A stretch of DNA of 64,000 nucleotides from NCBI GenBank assembly GCA_004794655.1, contig SMMW01000619.1, positions 1,674,001 to 1,738,000 on the forward strand, read 5' to 3'. The DNA comes from Marisa cornuarietis. Its lineage: Eukaryota; Mollusca; Gastropoda; Architaenioglossa; Ampullariidae. Numbering within the stretch: position 1 is the stretch's first letter; every line of letters starts with the position of its first letter. Of this stretch, positions 47,696 to 60,074 are shown in pieces. The notes below the pieces were generated by a model. It saw nothing but the letters and a program-made list of their open reading frames with translations, made no database searches and was not told the origin of the DNA. The translations under genes were made by a program, and so were the position numbers.

Positions 47696-50269
47696 AGCTG
47701 TCCTGTGTACTGAGACCATCTCAATGATACGAGAGACAGGACATGAGCACAGACAGGTTCTCAAAGTCCTGGACAGTGTTTTCAGAAATCCTTCTGCCTT
47801 CTAGTCATGGATGGGAAGGAGGAAGTGTCTGTATCCAGGACGAGGAGACGCAGACTGTGTAGCAAGTAACAGCTGCTCGCTAGAAAACTTTGAACTCGTG
47901 CGCACCAAGAAAACAGATTTGCGGGGATTGTTTTTCAAGTAGCATGTTTGTGACAGGCAGGGTGTAGATACATCACGATAAAGCAATAATTAAGACATGG
48001 TAGATAAATAACGATTAAGCAGTGATTAAGATTTGGTAGATACGAATGATTGACTGGGGGACCGTAGCTGGAGACCGAAACATTATCCCATTCTAGAAAA
48101 AAAGATGGGCTGGCAGACGATAATTGCTAAGGTCCTCCAAATGATTTGCCACTAATAGGCAGGTAACGCGGCCACTAGTTCATTAGCAAGAAGGTAAGGG
48201 CTAGAAATTATTGTCTTAGAAACTAGATCCGCAAATCTGTGACCAGACGACAGGGAGCATAATTAGTGGCAGTCGGTGTGTCGCTACTAAGAGTTCATTG
48301 ATCGTCGTCCTGAGGTCATTGGAGGAGGGAAGAGGAAGACAAGAAGACCTCAAGTCGAGGAGGCGTTGGCTCTCGCCCTACGTGAAGAGAACTGAGGAAA
48401 GAATTGCACCACGTGATCTAGGCAAGAGATGAAAACAAAAATGTGGCAAGTGGTGGCTTCTGGGGGAGAGATTTTGAAGTGTAGGTATCTGAACGTACGA
48501 GAAGGGACGAGAGGAGAAGACTGGTGGAATAACTTAGTTGATATATTAAGACTGTGTAGGAGATGTAAAACATGTTAGAAATGATCTACTACCGCAATTG
48601 CTGACAAGGAGCGCGGATTCGGGAGGAAAAGGTAGAAGGTAGAGAAGTGGGAAGGAGGTGGAAAAGAGAGAGAGAGAAGGGGAAGCAATAACAATTCTAG
48701 TGTAGTTATGAATTACATAGTTTTATTATTATGGGCCTTCACCTTTTAAAGAATAAACATGCACAAATAAAAATAAACGGCACAACGCGGCCATTTTTAT
48801 TATGTCTCGAGTGAACTAGTACCGTTCTTAGTATACATTACTGAGCTACTTCTTTTGCATAGATTGTATAGCTATTTATTTTGTTAGTAGACATCACTGA
48901 AGACTTTCCCTCTTTCAGCTCCCACCCCACTTTTGCAGTCTTGAAGTGATAAGACAAATATCACAAATTTACAGCACTCATGGGCTTTAAAAGGCTACTT
49001 GACTTTATATCTTTTGAAACCCAAGGAACTATTCATTCTCTCTGCCATTGGTAGAAGCAAGCAGGCTACCTACCTTTGCTCACCAGATCCTCTCAGGCAC
49101 GTGACACGAAGGTAGAGTGGATACGCACACACGTGTCTTGACACTTCCTGGGTCTGTGGTACAGATCCTCCCTGGCAGCCTCATTTCCTGAGGATTTTTT
49201 TTCAGTTTTCTGATATTTGCTTGGCATTGTCAGCTCACACATATGAGCTTTATTTTCTTGTGCCACACACCTACACAGGTCGAGAAATACATCCGCAACC
49301 ACTCGATGCAGTTTTTTTTAAAGACACCTTCAAAATCTGCAGGCAAGGCTCGAGAATTGTTATACCAACAAATCCTGTTTAGTTTTAAGGACGATAGCAT
49401 TGAAACCCTCTGGATGTACGAAGTGAGGCCTTGCTGCTTACAATTCTGGTAATGCCCAGGATGGACGGAGTCAGCTGACTTTTGGAGACTTTGTAGAGTT
49501 TTCCTAGGAGACGAGCCTGGTTCCGTATTTTACATACCTTCGTCCTGTTGCTGGCCCTTTACTGCAAGTCCTGATGCTTCACAAAACAAAGGTAGTCCTA
49601 AGAGGACAAGTTCTGTCCATTAATGTGAGTGGCACAAGAGTTTTGGCAAGAACTCAAGGAGCATAATCGTCTTTTACTACTTTTTTCACACCCTCACAAG
49701 TTCCTTCCCGAGTCAGGCAGTGAAAGGGTTCAGCTTGAAGGACCCAGTCAGGAAGGTGCGATCATAAAAAATAATTAGGCCACCAGTGATCTTAAGTTTG
49801 TCCTGAAAACACATAAATGCTTCATAACAAAACTCCGGGTTGATTTCAATCGAAGCAGGTTTTCGCCGAGTGGAAAATAGTTGCTCACGATCGCTTGTGT
49901 ATCTTCAAGACGCGTCGGCACGTAACCATGCAGACAGCCGCACGCACAGACTTCTGTCCCGAGCATTGTCCTCTCCAGGGTGCACGTGCATGCAGATAAC
50001 AAATGTGGACTTGTTTACGCCTCAACCTGGTAGCGTCTTGGCTACGTCCAACCTGATTGATTAATTGCATTTTCGCTGACCTCCTGCACACATTAGCGGC
50101 CAAGATGTGGAGCACTGCAGGTAGAAATGTTACTAAGCAGGAACAGGCCAGCAGCTAGCTGCAGAGCTTGCCGAATCCTTCCTTTATCACCACTCTCAGT
50201 CGCTGAATAAAATCCCGGGAAATAAGATATAAAGAAGTTTCCGGAGAGGATAACAGTGGATGTCGTGCG

Positions 50270-50640
50270 ATGATGTTAGCGTGCGCGAGGGGACGCTGCG
50301 GCGGAAAGTGGCCGGGTGCTAAGTAGAGCGCAGCGACAACGGGACCTCCGTCAGTGAGCTGCACAGCAAACCCGACACACACACACACACCGCGGATGCT
50401 CGCATTGTCAGCTGCAACCTTTACAAGCGCTCCTGCAGTTAGTTATATACACGCTTTGGTCTGCGCGCGCGTGCACGTGCAAGGGAAAGAGCGTTGGAGC
50501 CCCTTTGGCTCGACTTGGCTTATAGTCTGACAGCCGGTGACTTCTCTCCTCATAGCATGCGAGTGACTGCACCCGACAACCGCATTGTTTGGCGCAGAAG
50601 CAAAGGATCTGCGAGTGGAAAGTCGGCGAGAGATCTGAGT
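50270..50640 (+). promoter_or_regulatory. CpG-rich block with a TATA-like box, possible promoter
   Basis: CpG is unusually frequent (GCGTGCGCGAGGGGACGCTG, CTGCGCGCGCGTGCACGTGC). A TATATAC sequence lies at about 50,443, and an ATG at 50,560 opens a frame of about 60-70 codons without recognisable motif. No downstream gene is visible to confirm it. Confidence 0.25.
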
Positions 50641-50769
50641 GGCACCTGCGTGCTTTCATTCGCAATAATTAACATAATAATTAACATTATAAGGCTTTGT
50701 CTTGTAGCTGATGTAGGGAAGGACAAGCCTGTCCTGGGTGTACCTTGGGTGAGACGGACTGTCTTTTGA

Positions 50770-51556
50770 GTGCACGATACTTAAAGGCCAGCCCGAGTTA
50801 AACAGGAAATTAAGCTGACAGTAGCTGAGGTGCTATGAGGCCATTGATATCACTGGCATGAGTTAGCTACAAAAATGCTCAAGACCGCAGCCAATGCAAA
50901 AGCTTGAAGAATATGTTATTGAGGTGTTTGCCCAACCATTGATCCTGCTTTTGTCACGTTATTGGCAATTAAGTCCTAAGTTTTTTCTAAACAACAGCTG
51001 ACAATTAGGGTTTATCCTTCACAAACAGAATAAAGTGGGTTTGGGTTTGTTTTGTTTTTTTTCGTGGGGGGTGGGGGAATTACTATTTTATGCTGTTGTC
51101 CTTACTCGAGATTAAATTTGTGGTGTGTTAGCCTTTAATCACCAATCGTACCTCACCAGACAGCAGCAAGAGACAAGTCGGCAGAAAGAGTTCTCGCCAT
51201 TGTGTCCTAGAAACCAAGAGAGTTGTGGTGATTGATGATAACCAACTCCACCGGAAGGTTGGTGTCCGTCCTACCACCTGTCTTGGTACCAGGCCTTCCG
51301 CACAGCTCTTGGTCCTCTTAGGGCTCGAACTTTCCTATAGAGGTCAGTGCAGGGGTCAGCACTGGACACTCAGTGCACAGTTTTTCTGCTTGAATTGATT
51401 AGAGAATAAACAGCGGCGATTGCAGAGTCGTGTCTGTCACATCTTAGAGACAAAAAGCACTCGCAAGACTGATGGAGAAAAAGTATTTAACTTCATACTT
51501 GACTAGACAAGTACTCGTAAAGATCCACTTTGATACGTTGACTTATAGCCGTAATC

Positions 51557-51611
<55 letters not shown>

Positions 51612-52305
51612 CAGAGTTTCAGATGTCACTGTGGCACGTGACAGTAGTTACACAACATGGCTACACGTGCGCACATCCGTCTGCAACACCTCGACGATTT
51701 TTTTTCTGGGAAAAGCATGTCGAAGATTTTATACTTGTATTAAACTGTCAGCCTAAGTTCTGGCCTGCAGACCAAGTCCTGCCCCTTGTTCAGACATTGA
51801 ACAATACTCAGCAAATATTGGGGCATGTCCACTAACGCCGACTACTTTCAAAAACACGAGACGTCGAAGCTTGGCGCGTGCGTCAGTGCGTGCGTTGTAA
51901 ACGGATCGCTTTCTAAAAATAGAAGAAAGGTGGCCCTGCTTGGACACACTCGCGTGCAGGAATGATTTGTGAATGACCTCGTTTATTGGTGTCTGCTCAT
52001 GTCTTGGCTCCTGATAAGTTGCCATCTGTTTAGAGGTGTCCACGTGCAGCTACAGACCCTGTCCTGAGGAGACCGACGATGAGGTCGCATCGGTTTACCT
52101 GGACTTACTTCCAGAAGATACTTACTGACTTTAGTCTAAGAGGAGGATCTCAGCACATAAACTGAGGTGTGTGTGGGGGTGGGGGGGCGGTGAGAATTGG
52201 TGTTTCATGCCGGGCAGTCAACTAAGACTATATCACGATAAAGCACTCAATATACAGATAGGAAGAACAGGGCGTGCACCTTGATTACATAATATTTCGA
52301 CAAGC
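50770..52305. other. Non-coding stretch with a CA microsatellite
   Basis: The only structured element is about 23 perfect AC units at 51,561-51,606. Nothing else is recognisable. Confidence 0.5.
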
Positions 52306-52307
52306 GA

Positions 52308-52400
52308 ATGTGGTTAGACCCCCGGCCTTCAAGACACAACATGGGAGTTCGATACCCGTGAGGCGCAGCGTACTTCATTTGAAAGTACATGTGACTCCTT
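52308..52400 (+). mobile_element. Possible tRNA-derived SINE head
   Basis: ATGTGGTTAGACCCCCGGCC (A-box-like) is followed 25 bp later by GGGAGTTCGATACCCGTGAG, a good match to a B box. A complete tRNA cloverleaf cannot be drawn, so a SINE or tRNA pseudogene is more likely than a functional tRNA. Confidence 0.35.
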
Positions 52401-52999
52401 TAGGCCTCTCTTAACGGGACAGATGTTGACCGTTTGAGCAAGTTTGAAAAATGTCTTAACATGATATCATATACACGATTTTTACACGACGACATATCCT
52501 TTTATAAACGGGCTTTTAGCGGGCTAGGGAGGGGAGGACAGTTAGGTAGAGGACATGGACACCGCCCTCACAGAAAAAGATGGCTCGAGGTAAGCACCTG
52601 ATTTAAAACCTCACTTCCTGAAGACAGAAAGGTTGCATGACTACTTTTACATTTGTTTTTTTTATTACTTTTACAATGCTTTTGCCCGAAATGTACACGC
52701 GTTTATTTAATAATAAATAATATATTACGAATAATATTATAAAACAGTAACAAAAGAACTAGTTCAAGACAAATTCCCTGAACGAAAGGCGGGCTCTTAA
52801 TACCTGCCTCCTCGTTAAAGGAACAAAGAATGCTACGTGCGTGAATGAAACCGAACGACTGATGAAATGAATGGGGGATGGCAAAGGCGGTGAGGTATGG
52901 GAGACCGGAAGTCTAATTAAGAAAATTGAAGGGCGGGTGATAGATCGTGGGTTGGAAGCTGTTACTATTCTGGAGACCAACAGCGAAGTGACGAGGAGG

Positions 53000-53263
53000 G
53001 TGCGGTATGCGGAATTCTTTTTCCCACACGAGATGGGGGGGGGGATGGTGGTGGCGGCAGAAATTCAGCCAATCGGAGTGCCGGTCTATGTTATTTTTTC
53101 AGAGGTTTGGGGTTAGGGTTTGGGGTAGGGTTAGGTTTAGTTTATTAGGTACAATTGGGCAATTGAGTGGAGCGAGCTGACGATGGCATATTTTGCGTGC
53201 ACTCCGATTGGCTGAATTTCCGCCCCCATCTCATGTGGGAAAAAGAATTCCGCGTGCGGTATG
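53000..53263. mobile_element. Fold-back element with telomere-like core and 10-bp target duplication
   Basis: GTGCGGTATG occurs at 53,000-53,009 and again at 53,254-53,263, as a target duplication should. Inside, a left arm (GGAATTCTTTTTCCCACACG ... CAGCCAATCGGAGTGC, to 53,081) is the inverted repeat of a right arm at 53,199-53,253, which lacks about 16 bp of G-rich sequence. The core at about 53,100-53,150 reads GGGGTTAGGGTTTGGGGTAG and on to GGGTTAGG. Long inverted repeats with 9-10 bp duplications suggest a Mutator-like fold-back MITE. Confidence 0.75.
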
Positions 53264-53269
53264 AGAGTG

Positions 53270-56200
53270 GAAACACCTGCCACAATCTGTTTACTCTCCC
53301 CCCCCCCACTAACAAGTGCAAGGAGCTCAGCCTGTCTTCTAATCCAAGGATTGTCAACGTAAAGAAAGTATTCTGTGGCATATAGCGATCTGAGGAACAG
53401 AGTACAACTACTCAAGGCAGTGAGTCGTATACATCACTCAGGTCCCTGTGCACGACCCGGGAATAGACTTACCTCCGCGGTAGTTATACACCAGGAACAG
53501 TGCTAAGTCTTACATCTCGGAGGTCGAGGGGTAACTCGGAGGTCCCCTTCTCGCGTCCACAGCTTTGGTGTGGTGGGGGCTCCACAGGAGTAACTTTGAA
53601 TCGGAGAGAAAACTGTTAGGAAGCCATACACCTCGAGGACACGACTACATTATGTAGAGAGAAATAAAGACATCTTGGAACATGAGTCTTGCCATTATTC
53701 TTCCTTGTAGATTATGTTTGATCGTGACAAGGTATTGTGTCCCACAGCGGTTAAGTCAGTGAGCAAGTATTACAAAAGTCCAATTACATGTGCGCTTTTC
53801 TTGTCAGCAAGGCGAGCAGTGGATATAAGTTTAGGCAGGACTTGTGTCGATATGTAAGTCAGGTGGTTTGTTGACGACCGGGTAACCTGCTTGTCCGGGT
53901 ACTGCGCTCACCCCTGTCGGCGGCTTCTCAGGGGCGACGAGTGATGCCCTGCTTTACCCAATGCGCTTGTGGAGCCGCGAGGAAGATAGATTGTCCCTCT
54001 TGGCCTTCCCCCATCCCCCAACTCCAAACGCCATAAATTTTGATGAACATAAGACCCTCACAAAATGTGAAATAGAGAGATTTGTCACTAAGCAGTTTTA
54101 CAACGACCGGTAAGACCAGTACCCAGCATTTTGGAGCCAACCAAGTAACCCAGCACAGAATCGTGATGTATTTTGTGTGCGTAGTTTTCTTATTATAAAA
54201 AATGCAGTATGTCCTCACATTCCTCCATCTTATGTTTAAACTGAACCATCTTGTTAAAGTTGGACATCTCGTTCTAGACAGATAAGCGAGGCTTATCAGC
54301 ATCTTGGGAATTCTGTAAAAATCCTCACCATCAAGCTGGGGACATTCAATAGCAGTCGATTTTTGAGATGCTCTGTGGACATTAAACCCTCAGGCTTGTA
54401 GTAGAATAATGTCTTCAGCTTGAAGCCTGCACGAGGAAAGCAAGCTCCAATTGTTTGTCTGTCAATGTTGTGCGATGCTGCTTCGTAATTTAGCAACATT
54501 AACCAATCTACAATGCAATTTGCAATACATCAAAAGCGATGAACACAGTTTTAGGTGAGAAAAGTCCCTGATGACACATCATTCAAATTTTTCCCTCCCT
54601 TCACGTTTTAAAATTTTAAATACAAATTCGATTTTCAGGCGCTTGTTGAGTTAGAGTTTCAGAATCTGCAGAAACAGAAAAAGTTTGTTCAGTTAAATGC
54701 GAAAACTATTGGTGTTTAATTAGATTAGGAGTTTCGTGATGTCCTCCTCTCTGCAAATCATTTCATCAGAAAACTTGTCACGTGAAGCAGAACGTGCATC
54801 GTGCAGGTGACTGACACCAGTTGATTGCCAGAGAAAAAAATAAACAATTGACAGGCTGATGGGCCGCAAGTCTATAAGACCTTGGGACAGTTTCTGGGTG
54901 AAGAAAACTATTGTATTTGCGTCTTTTCCTTTTTCTTACATTTTTTTATTTTAACCTATAACTTCTAACTGCCATGTCTCGGGCTTAGGTCCGAGCTGTG
55001 AAGCAAAATCTTAAGTGCTGCTTTTTTTCCTCTTTCTTTCTCTCTTTTTTTACATCCTACCTTCTCTTCTTCCTTCTTTTTTTCTTGCTCTTTTTCTTTC
55101 TATGAAAACCAAGATTCCCTCCAAGCCAACTTGGCGTTATATACAACCCGCACATGCATATTTTTCTGTTTGTTGCCATGGGAACGAAAACTGAAGAAAC
55201 TTGACTATCCCGAGTTCATAGATACCTTTTGCTCTATTTTTTCAAGAAGAATCGCTGGTTTCCTTCTGCAAGATAGGCGTGATGTGGCTCTTGTTTGCTG
55301 AGTAGGCGTGCAGCTACAATCCTCCATCTGTAAGAGCCACTAAATGTAAACATTTCGCTTTTTCTGTCGAGAAATGGTAAGTTATTTGTATTCATTTACA
55401 AGGGTTTGCTATTGAATTCTTTCATTCTGTGCAGTTATAGACTGTAGACTTTTCCTGTTGACTTAATTCGTGGAGTTTCGAGATGTTGTTGACTCCATCC
55501 ATGGAACTGCCAGGTATTTTAGAAATGTTGCGATCCGTTCCGATTCCTCTGTTCCGGCATTGCTGTTAACATGTTTGTCATCCACTCCGTGGATGAAGTC
55601 CACATAGCACGAAGTAAGTGATCGGTCGAAATATCTGACATCGTCCATGAACATCATTAGAGGACGGCATGGCGTTTAGCGCCATTAGTATTTGTATTGA
55701 CTAAGATTGACTAAGGCTGCGGTTCTTGGTCAGGGACTGGACAGACCGCATCATCCAATAACTCAACCACAACAGTTGTGAAGGCACAGGGCACCACTGG
55801 AACTTTCGAGACTCGTTTCCACGGGCCTTCACAAACATCGGAGTCCGTAGAGGTAAAGTTATCCCATAATAAGCTATGGACCGGAAGGGTTGCGAGGTCC
55901 TTTAATTGGAAACGTGCATACTGAGGCGGTCGTCTGATAATCGAGAGCCGCCCCCCCCCCTCGCGAATGGTCCACAGCAGTGAATAGAGCGGGTTTCTTG
56001 GACTCCAGGTATTGATCAGAGATAAACCAGTACGTCTGGCTCATAACCACGGGAGGCTTGCATATAACCGAAAAGACAATCTAAAAATGCATGTTGGGAG
56101 GCTTTAGATTGTTTGCACTCTTACGCGACTTTGTAAAAGGCCCGGATTTCCTGAACCCAGGCTTACACTCGGTGTATCTCCAACACACAGGTCGTCCAGC

Positions 56201-56360
56201 TAGCCAGTCCACCCTCCTGCCATTAACACGTTTTTGATAAAGACTATAATAAAGACCCCCGACTGGATGAAATGTAAGGTGATGTTCAAAATGATGAGCG
56301 TGTCTGCTACAGTGCATCGAGACTGAGACAGCAGCTGACAAATTAGAAAGCTCAGTCCTT
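53270..56360. other. Non-coding stretch, nothing recognised
   Basis: A 124-codon - strand frame (53,928-54,302) and pyrimidine-rich DNA at 55,020-55,100 are the only notable items; neither carries a recognisable motif. Confidence 0.5.
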
Positions 56361-56369
56361 CTGCAGGAG

Positions 56370-56510
56370 AAGACAGAAGGAGTGCAGAGAAGGCAGGAGT
56401 TCAGGGAAGGCACGGAAGGCAGAAGGAGTGCATGGAAGGTAGAAGGAGTGCATGGAAGGCAGAAGGAGTGCATGGAAAGTAGAATGAGTGCAGGGAAGGC
56501 AGGAGTTGAA
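56370..56510. repeat. Tandem repeat, about 20-bp unit, 5-6 copies
   Basis: The unit GGCAGAAGGAGTGCATGGAA recurs with small changes. It lies inside a 195-codon - strand frame at 56,081-56,668, whose middle (FPALILLSMHSFCLPCTP type) is simply the translated repeat; the rest of that frame shows no known domain. Confidence 0.85.
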
Positions 56511-56514
56511 GAAA

Positions 56515-58435
56515 TGGATATAATATTGGGACTCTTATTTCTGGTAGTGGAAACCAGCGGGTAGGGTATCACGGGAACATGTATATAGGGCTTCCATGGC
56601 CTTTTTTTTCTCGTATCCTCCTCACGTCTCTGCCAGGAAAGTGCGACTATATTTCGCAACTTTATCATTTATTAATTTATTCATTGGTTTAATTAAATTC
56701 TTTAAAATGGTTTGCATGATGTGCCTGACAGAAAACTCCCTATTCCTCTGTCGTTACCCAGCCTTGGTTGAACAATAATAGGATTCCCAGATGTTGTGTT
56801 AATGGTCCACCAGCTTTCGCATCTCTTCACTACAGTATTTCTGTCAGTCGTGTACATATCCGTTTTTTCAGGGTGCTCTGTCAGAGCGTCGTTGGGAGGC
56901 TGAAGGGGGGGGGAGGGAGCAGGCAAGATACCTGCACAAAGCCAAACATCCAGAGGCGATAAATCAGTCTTGTGGATGTCTTCTATTTGATGTCTTTCCA
57001 GACTTTTGATCAGGTCTTTCCATAGCCAGCTTTGAAATGTGCCGTCCTCTGCGCAAGTTGGTGATCGTCCAAATTGACTTACGGGAGTCGCAATGAGGTG
57101 TTGGACATTTCGCCATCTTTATTTTTAATTTATTATTTTTATTTTGTGGACCGCTTTTTGTCAACGCCGACGACTTATTAACTCTTCGAGCGCCATCGCT
57201 TCCAATACTTGGCGCTGATTGTCTGCCAGCAACTCCAATAGTCAGGGACTTCATGATGTCAGTTGTCTTTTTCCATAATTGTTACCAGGAAATAAATCAA
57301 AATATGCAGCCGTAAACTTAGTTCTGAATATTTTTGTTTCATTTGCAGAGAAAGGTCTCTCCAGCGTTCTTTCCTTTATTATCTTTATACTTCTTTTCTT
57401 TATTCATGTGTTCATTCGTTGGTTTGTTCGTGTATTAATTATTTTCCTTTCTTCTTTTGTTTCTTTTGGTTCGTTCGCTCGTTTCCTTCGTTATCTTAGT
57501 GTCGACGATTGTATCAGCTGTCAACAAATATTGAGAAGCTGTTCTGAAAAATCATCTTTGTCTTGGTTCTTTAATTTATTTTGCGGACTTGCAGGCGGGT
57601 TGTGAGTGTGAGAGGATGTCACTTGTTAGGTATGAGTAACTCTACCTGATCGTCGCTGCGGCACTCGTCCAGCTGATAGCCAAGATTTGCTAGCTTTCAA
57701 CGCTTAATGAACCGTTGTTTTTGACAAAGACTGTGGCGTGCTGCCAGCTGGGCCCCACTACAGCGGAAGTGTCGTCACTGGGGGGATGAAGTAGCTGAGA
57801 GGCGGTTGGAGAGCCGTCAGCACTAAACGACTCGAGCGATGAACGCGTTGGCCTGAGCTGTACAAAAGGGAAATTGTTGTGAAGCTGGAAATGTCAGTAT
57901 TTCCCGTCACTTGCTCAAGAAAATGCAATGTGAAATGTTGTCTTGCAGGTGAACTGACCTCATACGTGTACGGGATGAAATTCGTCGACACTGAAGTTGA
58001 TCGTGCGGGAATGGGGAAGATGATAGAATGTTGCCATTAGCATAGTAAGGGAAAGAGGCGACCTGCAGTACAATAAAGGAGACACATGAGAGAAAGAGCT
58101 GATTTATACAGACAAGGAAGCAGGAAAGCAGGCATTCAGAATGCGGGTACAACTCGTGTATGGAAATTGGATATGTTAGGCTTTCTACGTGTCAAGCCAG
58201 AATTCCCATGAGAGATTGCCAGATACATTTTCTTAGAGGGCATTGTTCGCCGACACTGTGGTTGTTGCAGGAACCGTTTTGAGAGTTCCTGAGGACAAAG
58301 ATACTTTGTAAGCTACATTCTGTTGTTTTCTCCAGCACTGCACCAGGCGCTGATTACCTCATTACCTTTCTTGTCTTGTTGAAATATCGTAGAAGGAAAC
58401 ATTACTTTTATCGCTGAATAATGAGGTTTTTACAT
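56515..58435. other. Non-coding stretch, nothing recognised
   Basis: T-rich in 57,360-57,490, with short frames made of Phe/Ile/Ser. No gene, RNA or repeat family identified. Confidence 0.45.
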
Positions 58436-58439
58436 GATT

Positions 58440-59265
58440 GTCTATTATCTGTTCAATATCTTATTGGAGAAGATCATGCTCGAAGCCCTCTACGACCCTC
58501 ATACTTTCCATAGGTGGTAGGCTGATCTGCAACCTTAGCTTTGAGCAAAGTTATGATCAATGGCAGCGACAAAGCAGAGATATGTATGAACGGAGTACAG
58601 CTCAAAGAGGTCAGCAGCTTCAAGTACTTGGGAGCCACCCTCTCCAAGGACGGCAGCTCCACGCTAGATATCCGCATCAGGATCGCAACAGCAACACCAG
58701 CAATGGCTAGGCTAGATAGGATCTGACATAGCCACAAGATAGGGTTCACTACCAAGTACAGGCTGTACAAATCCCTGGTAGTGCCGATCCTGCTCTACGG
58801 ATGCGACACGTGGACTCTGCTCGCCAAAACGGAAAGGAGAATCCAGGCATTCGAGAACAAGTGTCTGAGGAGGCTGCTCCGGATCTCTTACAAAGAACAC
58901 AAAACCAACGACTTTCTAAGAAACAAGATGGCCACACTGGTAGGACACCAGGAACCTCTACTATCAACAGTCAAGCGACGTAAGCTGGTCTTCTTTGGTC
59001 ACTTGACCCGGCACGACACCTTGTCGAAGACTGTACTTCAAGGCACCTTGGAGGCTGGCCGACACCGCGGTGGTCAGAGAAAGAACTGACTTACGAACAT
59101 CAAAGACTGGACTGGTCGTCCTGTACAGGACCTGCTGACTATCGCCCACAATAGACAAGAGTGGCGGCCCCTGTCAGCTGCCGCGTCTATCCATGTGATC
59201 CCCCCCCCAACGACAGGTGCCAGGCAAGGGACGACTGACTGGCTAGCTTGACATGACTTGACCGG
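58440..59265 (+). mobile_element. LINE fragment (family A), C-terminal half, RT active site deleted
   Basis: Reads SIGGRLICNLSF, then jumps directly to SKVMINGSDKAEICMNGV. It continues with [77 protein letters not shown] and [20 protein letters not shown]. The catalytic FADD segment expected after NLSF is missing. Two in-frame stops and a frameshift at the junction also disable it. It is the best-kept 3' half of this family here. Confidence 0.9.
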
Positions 59266-59269
59266 ACTT

Positions 59270-60027
59270 GACTGACTGACTGGACAGACAGGATCGTAGT
59301 AAAGCACCTCTTGCGATCATACATTTTCTGAAATGTAAGGCCAACGAGCTTCACACTACTGACTTTTGAAAAACATTTTCGTCTTGTTACCGATCTGGTG
59401 ACCTTTGCATTACAAAACAGATGGCTCCTTACTGCTTTGATCCTGTTGACTTTAAAACCTTTCTTTGAAAAGAGAAATGTTGAACAAGGGATGTGCTACA
59501 GATCTTGTGCCACACCACGAGTGGGAATAAACATTGATGCAATCTGTAAAGGAGCATGCTAGGATTTATTGAGCTCTGAGAGTAAGAGAGAGAAAGAAGG
59601 AGAGGGACTGGCACAGGGAGGAAGGTTCACCACCTAAAGCCATGTCTGGCTTCAGATCCGCGGGATAAGACTGTCTGAGGCTCTCTGGTCCAGCTTGCAG
59701 GTCCACACAAATGTCGAACACTCAAGACAAGAGGAACCTTTGTCCACATTTGTTCTAGAGGCTGTTACTGTTGTCGTAATTGAGCTAATGTAAGATAATA
59801 GCCGGTCGCGACTTCATTTTTTTTTTTTGCTGTCGGCTTACGCCACGCGCGGGCAGACGATCTTGTGTTTTGTTGTCGTGTCCACTCAAAATGCACTGGG
59901 TCATGTAATTTAACCGCCTTTGCTTTAAATGTTGTAGTGCAGTCAGAAGTGCAGTATTTTCCTGGCTAAATATTTTTGATTTTTCTTTTGATTGAATTTG
60001 TTTTCCCTTTCGTGAATACCTTTTGTT

Positions 60028-60074
<47 letters not shown>

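Larger units (their letters stand above)
44245..50269. other. Long non-coding stretch, microsatellite-rich
   Basis: No gene seen. It contains TG repeats at 45,514-45,585, 46,125-46,142 and 47,641-47,691, and a 15-bp ATATATTTAGTG-type repeat of about four units at 47,232-47,285. Two related segments at about 46,380-46,530 and 46,715-46,870 (each with GGCTGTTTA, CTGGCCTG and GAAAAGAATTTTCTTG) are diverged copies of one unknown repeat about 335 bp apart. Frames up to 123 codons (44,716-45,087) carry no motif. Confidence 0.5.

Noticed and set aside
53100..53150. Interstitial telomere (TTAGGG) array
   Set aside because: Only two or three degenerate units, and they lie inside the fold-back element, so a true interstitial telomere is unlikely.
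56081..56668. 195-codon - strand frame
   Set aside because: Its middle is a translated 20-bp tandem repeat and the ends show no domain; no homologue recognised.
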